NCBI GenBank assembly: GCA_014656015.1
Contig: BNBP01000017.1
Location: forward strand, 1 to 64,000
Direction: 5' to 3'
DNA length: 64,000 bases
From: Streptomyces griseoaurantiacus
GTDB taxonomy: Bacteria; Actinomycetota; Actinomycetes; Streptomycetales; Streptomycetaceae
Shown: positions 57,139 through 64,000 of the stretch, piece after piece
How positions within the stretch are numbered: the stretch's first letter is position 1
Layout of the letters: every line of letters starts with the position of its first letter
The notes under the pieces: model-generated
What the model was told of the DNA's origin: nothing
What the model saw: the letters and a program-made list of their open reading frames with translations, nothing else
Database searches by the model: none
Translations under genes and position numbers: made by a program

Positions 57139-58911
57139 TCAGTCCTTGATCTCGCAGAGCGGGGCGCCGGAGGTCACGGACGCGCCGACCTCCGCCCCGA
57201 GACCCTTGACCGTCCCCGCCTTGTGCGCGTTGATCGGCTGCTCCATCTTCATGGCCTCCAGGACGACGATCAGATCGCCCTCCTTGACCTCCTGGCCCTC
57301 CTCGACCGCGACCTTGACGATCGTGCCCTGCATGGGGGAGGCCAGCGTGTCGCCGGAGGCCACGGGGCCGGACTTCTTCGCGGCCCGCCGCTTCGGCTTG
57401 GCGCCCGCCGCCAGTCCCGTACGGGCGAGCGTCATCCCGAGGGACGCCGGCAGCGACACCTCGAGCCGCTTGCCGCCGACCTCGACGACGACCGTCTCGC
57501 GGCCCGTCTCCTCGTCACCGTCGGCCTCACCGGCTGCGGAGAACGGCTTGACCTCGTTGACGAACTCGGTCTCGATCCACCGGGTGTGCACGGTGAAGGG
57601 ATCGGCGGAGCCGGTGAGTTCGGGGGCGAAGGCCGGGTCGCGGACCACCGCGCGGTGGAAGGGGATGGCGGTGGCCATGCCCTCCACCTGGAACTCGTCC
57701 AGTGCACGGGCGGCCCGCTGCAGCGCCTCCGCCCGGGTGCGGCCGGTCACGATCAGCTTGGCGAGGAGCGAGTCCCAGGCCGGGCCGATGACGCTGCCGG
57801 TCTCGACGCCCGCGTCGAGGCGGACACCGGGACCCGAGGGCGGGTCGAACAGGGTGACCGTGCCGGGCGCCGGCAGGAAGTTGCGGCCCGGGTCCTCGCC
57901 GTTGATGCGGAACTCGAAGGAGTGGCCGCGCAGCGGCGGGTCGTCGTAGCCGAGCTTCTCGCCGTCGGCGATGCGGAACATCTCGCGCACGAGGTCGATC
58001 CCGGAGACCTCCTCGGTGACCGGGTGCTCGACCTGGAGCCGGGTGTTGACCTCCAGGAAGGAGATCGTGCCGTCCTTGCCGACGAGGAACTCCACGGTGC
58101 CGGCGCCGACGTACCCGGCCTCCTTCAGGATGGCCTTCGACGCGGAGTAGAGCTGGGCGACCTGGTCGTCGGAGAGGAACGGCGCCGGGGCCTCCTCGAC
58201 GAGCTTCTGGTGCCGGCGCTGCAGCGAGCAGTCACGCGTGGAGACGACGACCACGTTGCCGTGGGGGTCGGCCAGGCACTGCGTCTCCACGTGCCGGGGC
58301 TTGTCCAGGTACCGCTCGACGAAGCACTCGCCGCGCCCGAACGCGGCCACGGCCTCGCGCACCGCCGAGTCGTACAGCTCGGGCACCTCTTCGAGGGTGC
58401 GGGCCACCTTCAGACCGCGTCCGCCACCGCCGAAGGCGGCCTTGATCGCGATGGGCAGGCCGTGCTCCTCGGCGAAGGCCACGACCTCCTCGGCGCCGGA
58501 GACCGGGTCCGGGGTGCCCGCGACCAGCGGGGCGCCCGCGCGCTGCGCGATGTGCCGCGCCGCGACCTTGTCGCCGAGGTCGCGGATGGCGTGCGGGGGC
58601 GGGCCGATCCAGATGAGGCCCGCGTCCAGGACGGCCTGGGCGAACTCCGCGTTCTCGGAGAGGAAGCCGTAACCGGGGTGGACGGCGTCCGCGCCGGAGT
58701 CCGCGGCGGCCTGGAGCACCTTGGCGATGTCCAGGTAGCTGGTGGCCGGGGTGTCCCCACCCAGGGCGAACGCCTCGTCCGCGACGCGCACGTGCACCGC
58801 GTCCCGGTCCGGTTCCGCGTACACGGCCACGCTCGCGATGCCGGCGTCGCGGCATGCCCGGGCGACACGGACAGCGATTTCGCCACGGTTGGCGATCAAC
58901 ACCTTGCGCAC
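57139..58911 (-). CDS. accA2: Acyl-CoA carboxylase alpha chain (biotin carboxylase + BCCP)
   Basis: 590 aa from GTG 58911 (GGAGAGGGAG upstream). Biotin carboxylase domain 1-450: [22 protein letters not shown]-grasp loop [23 protein letters not shown] and [15 protein letters not shown] linker with the [12 protein letters not shown] segment leads to the biotin carboxyl carrier domain with [10 protein letters not shown]; Lys555 is biotinylated. It charges biotin with CO2 from bicarbonate and ATP and passes it to PccB (60960). Together with AccE (60712) and BirA (62738) the window encodes the parts of a propionyl-CoA carboxylase. Such AccA chains are shared with acetyl-CoA carboxylase in Streptomyces. 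Confidence 0.95.
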   Translation of the reverse strand: MRKVLIANRGEIAVRVARACRDAGIASVAVYAEPDRDAVHVRVADEAFALGGDTPATSYLDIAKVLQAAADSGADAVHPGYGFLSENAEFAQAVLDAGLIWIGPPPHAIRDLGDKVAARHIAQRAGAPLVAGTPDPVSGAEEVVAFAEEHGLPIAIKAAFGGGGRGLKVARTLEEVPELYDSAVREAVAAFGRGECFVERYLDKPRHVETQCLADPHGNVVVVSTRDCSLQRRHQKLVEEAPAPFLSDDQVAQLYSASKAILKEAGYVGAGTVEFLVGKDGTISFLEVNTRLQVEHPVTEEVSGIDLVREMFRIADGEKLGYDDPPLRGHSFEFRINGEDPGRNFLPAPGTVTLFDPPSGPGVRLDAGVETGSVIGPAWDSLLAKLIVTGRTRAEALQRAARALDEFQVEGMATAIPFHRAVVRDPAFAPELTGSADPFTVHTRWIETEFVNEVKPFSAAGEADGDEETGRETVVVEVGGKRLEVSLPASLGMTLARTGLAAGAKPKRRAAKKSGPVASGDTLASPMQGTIVKVAVEEGQEVKEGDLIVVLEAMKMEQPINAHKAGTVKGLGAEVGASVTSGAPLCEIKD

Positions 58912-59246
58912 GTTGGCTCCCTCTCCTTGAAACAAGCCGAGTTTAGGGACTGCCGACACGACGTTTCGACCCGTGCCCAGTGGTGAGCTTCCCCACACGG
59001 AGCGTGAGTCGGGGCTCACTCGAGCGGCGAAACCCCTTGTCGCACCGGAGTACGCGGGGGCCCTCCCGGAAACACTAACCCTCCGGTGTGGTCGAGGTCT
59101 CTGTGCGGCCGTGCTGCGGGCGGTCGTGTTTCTTTGTGGAGTCCCTACTAATGGCCCAATGATTCTTTGCCTCTGCCGCACCCCTTGTCCCGGCCTTTAC
59201 CCGTGAGTAGCGTTTCCGGGTGTCCCGTACGTACTCGGGGTAACCA
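58912..59246. other. Divergent promoter region of accA2 and the 59247 gene
   Basis: 335 bp, more AT-rich than its neighbours in 59130-59180. On the minus strand it must hold the accA2 promoter and has the GGAGAGGGAG ribosome site (58917-58926). On the plus strand TACTAAT at about 59147-59153 looks like a -10 for the membrane protein. No gene or hairpin was recognised. Confidence 0.5.
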
Positions 59247-59855
59247 GTGGGAAGGCGGGGGTGGGGCGGAGTGTTGCGCAGACCGGTGGCCCTGGTGACG
59301 GCGGTCGTGCTCTTCTGCGAGGCGGTGGGCATCGCGCTGCTCAACTGGTCCCTGGGCACGCTCGTGGACCGGCAGCAGATGTCCCTGGCCGGTCTCGAAC
59401 CGGCGAAGATGTCCGCCTCCTCGAAGATCGGCGGCCTGGTCTTCGGTCTCTACTTCCTGCTCTGCGGCATCGCCGCGCTGGCGGTGTGCCTGCGCAACCG
59501 GCCGTCCGCCGGGCTGGGCCGGATCCTGCTGATCAGCGCGGCGGTGGTGCACGCGGTGCTGGGCGCCTTCGCCGTGGGGCTGATCGGCTGGCGGGCCTTC
59601 GCCTACATGATGGTGGTGCTGGCGCTCATCGTGCTCACGCTGATGACGTACGACCGGGACGGCGCGCGGCACGCCGCGACGGCGCCGCCGGCCGCCCCGG
59701 AACCCGCGAGCGCCACCGAGCCCCCGGTGGGCCCCGTCGACCCGGCGGCTCCGGCCGGCCCGGCCGCCCCGGCGCCCGCGGGACCGCCGGAGGAGGCGGC
59801 GCCGCCCGCCGGGGGCGGGTCCGTCAGTGCGAAGGGCGCGCCCACAACTGGGTGA
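59247..59855 (+). CDS. Small membrane protein of unknown function
   Basis: 202 aa with four membrane helices ([73 protein letters not shown]) and a long cytosolic Pro/Ala tail. No enzymatic motif. GTG 59247 is used; GTG 59271 is a later option. Its last 32 bases overlap the end of maf on the other strand. Its place between two carboxylase genes is probably accidental. Confidence 0.72.
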   Translation: MGRRGWGGVLRRPVALVTAVVLFCEAVGIALLNWSLGTLVDRQQMSLAGLEPAKMSASSKIGGLVFGLYFLLCGIAALAVCLRNRPSAGLGRILLISAAVVHAVLGAFAVGLIGWRAFAYMMVVLALIVLTLMTYDRDGARHAATAPPAAPEPASATEPPVGPVDPAAPAGPAAPAPAGPPEEAAPPAGGGSVSAKGAPTTG

Positions 59856-60447
59856 TGCCGACGCCCAGTTCCGCCAGCAGCCGGCGGACCAGCGGCAGGC
59901 TGAGCCCGATGACGTTGCCGTGGTCGCCCTCGATGCCGTCGATGAACGGCGCCGAGCGGCCGTCCAGCGTGAACGCGCCCGCGACGTGGAGCGGCTCCCC
60001 GGAGGCCACGTAGGCGGCGATCTCCTCGTCGCTGGGCTCGCCGAAGCGGACCACGGTGGACGCGGTCGCCGAGACGTGGCGGCCGCTCGCGGTGTCCCAC
60101 ACGCAGTGGCCGGTCTGCAGCGTGCCGGACCGGCCGCGCATCGCCTTCCAGCGGGCCGTGGCCTCCTCGGCGTCCGCGGGCTTGCCGAGCGCCTCGCCGT
60201 CGAGGTCGAGGACCGAGTCGCAGCCGATCACCAGGGCGCCGCGCACGTCCGGGCGGGCCGCCACGACGGACGCCTTGGCCTCGGCGAGGGCGAGGGCCAG
60301 TTCGGCGGGGGTGGGGGCGTCGAAGGGCTCCTCGTCGACTCCGCTGACGACGACCTCGGGCGCGAGCCCCGCCTGGCGGAGCAGCCCGAGGCGGGCGGGG
60401 GACTGGGAGGCGAGCACGAGCCGTCGGGGCGGCGACTGATCCGTCAT
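59824..60447 (-). CDS. maf: Maf-family nucleotide pyrophosphatase
   Basis: 207 aa. N-terminal [17 protein letters not shown] (S-x-S/x-R motif), then [25 protein letters not shown] and a C-terminal [23 protein letters not shown]. Maf enzymes hydrolyse modified or canonical nucleoside triphosphates (m5UTP, pseudo-UTP, dTTP) and so clean the nucleotide pool. The E-x-x-K catalytic pattern appears as EAKA near residue 57. ATG 60447. Coordinates overlap the membrane protein at the 3' end. Confidence 0.92.
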   Translation of the reverse strand: MTDQSPPRRLVLASQSPARLGLLRQAGLAPEVVVSGVDEEPFDAPTPAELALALAEAKASVVAARPDVRGALVIGCDSVLDLDGEALGKPADAEEATARWKAMRGRSGTLQTGHCVWDTASGRHVSATASTVVRFGEPSDEEIAAYVASGEPLHVAGAFTLDGRSAPFIDGIEGDHGNVIGLSLPLVRRLLAELGVGITQLWARPSH

Positions 60448-60489
60448 GCGGTCAGCGTATTGCCTGCCGGCGGGCGGGGCGTCCGGGCC

Positions 60490-60618
60490 TCACAGGAGGC
60501 CCAGGACGAGCATCGCCACGACCATGGCAAGCGCCATCAGGATGCCGAGGCGGCGCAGCATGTTCTGGGTGTCGCGCAGTTCCTCGGGCGGCTCGTCGTC
60601 GGGGTCGGACCACAGCAT
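60490..60618 (-). CDS. Small membrane protein (putative MacR target)
   Basis: 42 aa from ATG 60618 (MLWSDPDDEPPEELRDTQNM) ending in one membrane helix (LGILMALAMVVAMLVLGLL). A longer frame opens at GTG 60711 directly after the accE stop, but its first part encodes a terminator hairpin (60672-60704) and a perfect 16-bp palindrome (60655-60670), so I prefer the downstream start. The palindrome equals the consensus for the MacR response regulator, and from memory the S. coelicolor gene at this place (SCO4924) is a reported MacR target. Confidence in the start is low. Confidence 0.6.
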   Translation of the reverse strand: MLWSDPDDEPPEELRDTQNMLRRLGILMALAMVVAMLVLGLL

Positions 60619-60654
60619 GCCTTCGAGCTTGGGACCGTCCGGTCGGTCCGCGCC

Positions 60655-60670
60655 TGAGTACCCGTACTCA
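60655..60670 (-). promoter_or_regulatory. MacR-type operator
   Basis: TGAGTACCCGTACTCA, an exact fit to the MacR consensus TGAGTACnnGTACTCA that I know from S. coelicolor (macRS two-component system). It lies 37 bp before ATG 60618 of the small membrane protein. Confidence 0.7.
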
Positions 60671-60671
60671 A

Positions 60672-60704
60672 CTTCCCGGGCGGCTCGTGGTGCCGCCCGG
60701 GAAG
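60672..60704 (-). terminator. Hairpin terminator after accE
   Basis: Perfect 13-bp arms CTTCCCGGGCGGC (60672-60684) and complement (60692-60704), 7-nt loop, beginning 8 bp downstream of the accE stop on the minus strand. It separates pccB-accE from the small membrane protein. Confidence 0.75.
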
Positions 60705-60711
60705 CGGGCAC

Positions 60712-60930
60712 TCAGCCCGGCCAGTAGGTACGGCTCCACGCCGTCGGACCCGGCTGCGGCAGCCGGTGCGCGGCGATGCGGGCGGGGTCGTCCCACGAGG
60801 CGCGGGCGGGGCGGGCGGAGTGCGGTTCCTGCGCCGCGGCACCGGCGGCCGCGGCGCGGGCGCGGACCACCGCCAGGGCGGCGGCGAGCTCCTCGGGGGT
60901 CGGGTTGCCCCGTACGACCTTGATCGTCAC
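60712..60930 (-). CDS. accE: Acyl-CoA carboxylase epsilon subunit
   Basis: 72 aa from GTG 60930, with GGAAGGAG 9 nt upstream. It begins TIKVVRGNPTPEELAAALAVV, the AccE/PccE signature, and ends SWDDPARIAAHRLPQPGPTAW. The small epsilon subunit stimulates the alpha-beta carboxylase; in S. coelicolor PccE does so for PccB. It follows pccB by 29 bp in an operon. Confidence 0.92.
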   Translation of the reverse strand: MTIKVVRGNPTPEELAAALAVVRARAAAAGAAAQEPHSARPARASWDDPARIAAHRLPQPGPTAWSRTYWPG

Positions 60931-60959
60931 AGCGGCTCCTTCCACAGGCTCTGCAGGCT

Positions 60960-62564
<1,605 letters not shown>

Positions 62565-62737
62565 CGGGGATGCGGCTCCCTGCCTGCTCAAGTGGGGACG
62601 TGAGGGGGTGCGACGTGCGCTGGCTCGATCGGTGAACGCTCAGAAGAAGGGTTGGCTACTCATCCGTAGCGTAGTGGTGCGCCTACCGATCGGCAGTGCG
62701 GCGTTGGCCACACCTTCCGCGCTCTAGGGTGGCCCGT

Positions 62738-63610
62738 ATGACCCCGCGAGACGCTTCCGAACCGCAGCCCAGCCGCTGGTCCGACCTGGACCGGCCGCCG
62801 CTCGGCGCCGCCGCCCTGCGCCGGGCGCTGGTGCGGCCGGGCAGCCTGTGGTCGGAGCTGGACGTCGTGCAGCGCACCGGGTCCACCAACAGCGACCTCG
62901 TCGACCGCGCGGCGAAGGGCGCGGCCGCCGAGGGCGCGGTGCTGGTCGCCGAGGAGCAGAGCGCGGGACGCGGCCGCCTGGACCGGCGGTGGACGGCCCC
63001 CGCCCGCTCCGGACTCTTCTTCTCCGTCCTGCTCGACCCCGCCGAGGTCCCGCTCGCCCGCTGGGGCTGGCTCCCGCTGCTCACCGGCGTCGCGGTGGCC
63101 ACCGGGCTGTCCCGGGCGGCGGGCGTCGACACCGCCCTGAAGTGGCCCAACGACCTGCTGGTCACGGTGGACGGCGCCGAGCGCAAGACCGGCGGCATCC
63201 TCGCCGAGCGGGCCGGGGACCGGGGAGTGGTCGTCGGCATCGGCATCAACGTGAGCCTGCGGGCCGAGGAGCTGCCCGTGCCCACCGCCGGCTCGCTGGC
63301 CCTCGCGGGCGCCGCCGGCACCGACCGCGACCCCCTGCTGCGGGCGGTGCTGCGCTCCCTGGAGCAGTGGTACGGCCGCTGGCGGGAGGCCGGCGGGGAC
63401 GCCGCCGCGAGCGGTCTCCAGGAGACGTACGCCGCCGGATGCGCGACGCTGGGCCGTACCGTGCGGGCCGACCTGCCGGGCGACCGCTCGGTCACCGGGG
63501 AGGCGGTGGCGGTCGACGGGGACGGACGGCTGGTGATCGCCACGGAGGAAGGGGTACAGGAGCCGGTGGGCGCGGGCGACGTGATCCACCTGCGGCCCGC
63601 CGGGGCATGA
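62738..63610 (+). CDS. birA: Biotin-[acetyl-CoA-carboxylase] ligase
   Basis: 290 aa from ATG 62738, with TAGGGT 7 nt upstream (leaderless). Biotin-binding GRGRLDRRW loop (residues about 78-87), KWPNDLL and GIGINV, then a small C-terminal SH3-like domain. There is no N-terminal HTH, so it is a group I ligase that attaches biotin but does not regulate. The role is to biotinylate AccA2 (57139) and other BCCPs. Divergent from pccB, and the close linkage fits this function. Confidence 0.94.
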   Translation: MTPRDASEPQPSRWSDLDRPPLGAAALRRALVRPGSLWSELDVVQRTGSTNSDLVDRAAKGAAAEGAVLVAEEQSAGRGRLDRRWTAPARSGLFFSVLLDPAEVPLARWGWLPLLTGVAVATGLSRAAGVDTALKWPNDLLVTVDGAERKTGGILAERAGDRGVVVGIGINVSLRAEELPVPTAGSLALAGAAGTDRDPLLRAVLRSLEQWYGRWREAGGDAAASGLQETYAAGCATLGRTVRADLPGDRSVTGEAVAVDGDGRLVIATEEGVQEPVGAGDVIHLRPAGA

Positions 63611-63740
63611 CCGCCGCGGATCGGACGCCGGAGACCGGACGCCGACCGGGCGTCTCCTTCGGGGAGTGAGCCACCGCACACCTGCCGTAGAGTTGAGCGC
63701 GGTCGATACCTGACCGCGACAGATCGGAAGGGCAGCAGGC

Positions 63741-64000
63741 GTGACCGTCGACGATTCGGGCTCGGGTACGGGCGCACATCCCGCCCCCGACGGTGAACCG
63801 GCGCGGGACGACGAGGCCGGCCCCGGCGAAGCCGGTTCCGAGGAGCCCGCTCCCGACCGCCCGGGTTCCGGCGAGGCCGGAACCCCGGAGGGCGGCCCGG
63901 ACGAGGCCGGCGCGGAGGAGGACCCGCTCGCGCTCCGCCTCGAGGGCCTGATCCTCGGCGCCGAGCGCCGCTACACCCCCTTCCAGGCGGCCCGCAGCGC
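63741..64000 (+). CDS. cya: Adenylate cyclase (class III), N-terminal end, 3' truncated
   Basis: 86 codons visible from GTG 63741, with GGAAGGG upstream. The first 60 residues are acidic and low complexity (Gly/Ala/Glu/Pro), then LALRLEGLILGAERRYTPFQ begins a helical region. The start and the place after birA match, from memory, the Streptomyces adenylate cyclase Cya (SCO4928), which makes cAMP for germination and development. The catalytic domain lies outside the window, so the assignment rests on these points only. Confidence 0.65.
   Translation, partial: MTVDDSGSGTGAHPAPDGEPARDDEAGPGEAGSEEPAPDRPGSGEAGTPEGGPDEAGAEEDPLALRLEGLILGAERRYTPFQAARS

Overview
The window is about 72% G+C, with dense, short-gapped genes, strong G/C third-position bias, many GTG starts and many apparently leaderless genes. 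Together with gene content (AfsQ1/AfsQ2/SigQ, AccA2-PccB-AccE, BMP-type nucleoside transport) this points to a Streptomyces chromosome core. From memory, and not checked by a search, gene order follows the S. coelicolor stretch around SCO4869 to SCO4928.

Layout. 1-2650: end of an acyl-CoA mutase, then an FAD monooxygenase divergent from a TetR regulator with two matching operators. 2690-11588: an acyltransferase and a nonulosonic-acid glycopolymer locus: polysialyltransferase-like enzyme, GT2, an unassigned sugar protein, NeuA fused to a HAD phosphatase, a short NeuB, and a second sialyltransferase-like protein. In S. coelicolor the equivalent locus has been linked to teichulosonic (poly-Kdn) acid of the cell wall. 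11689-27905, with deoC (40484) and deoD (51114): nucleoside uptake and salvage, i.e. two BMP lipoproteins, an ABC transporter with two permeases, cytidine deaminase, thymidine phosphorylase and adenosine deaminase. Interspersed are an M20 amidohydrolase, an ECF sigma factor, a STAS protein, an MFS/LysR pair and a hydrolase. 28083-33687: a small secreted protein, PspC, VanZ, and the lipoprotein-AfsQ2-AfsQ1 operon divergent from sigQ. 34044-38049: a membrane protein, a uridine kinase-like protein, a secreted protein and a Ser/Thr kinase with an extracellular solute-binding domain. 38096-43705: a split ALDH16-like pair, deoC, a serine hydrolase and a PH-domain protein. 43845-49292: a two-component system and an ABC/FtsX transporter. 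49343-56818: phosphomannomutase, purine nucleoside phosphorylase, TetR/SDR pair, a GGCT-fold protein, a flavoprotein disulfide reductase and a DeoR regulator. 57139-64000: AccA2, Maf, AccE, PccB, BirA and the start of an adenylate cyclase.

How the parts work together. The clearest shared theme is nucleoside catabolism. One palindrome (core CTACGCGCGTAG or one-arm variants) sits at the promoters of both BMP lipoprotein genes, the transporter-cdd-deoA operon, add, deoC and deoD, six sites over 39 kb. This predicts one repressor for uptake, deamination, phosphorolysis and deoxyribose-phosphate cleavage. A second theme is biotin-dependent acyl-CoA carboxylation: AccA2, AccE, PccB and the ligase BirA lie together. 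A third is sensing at the envelope: AfsQ, a kinase with a binding-protein domain, a second two-component system and a MacR-type operator.

Other points of note are a probable AUC start codon for the nucleoside ABC ATPase, a 16-bp tandem duplication and G-run tract flanking sigQ, and a NeuB lacking its usual C-terminal SAF domain. I found no tRNA, rRNA, CRISPR array, insertion sequence, prophage or integration site. I saw no clearly novel defence or mobile system.
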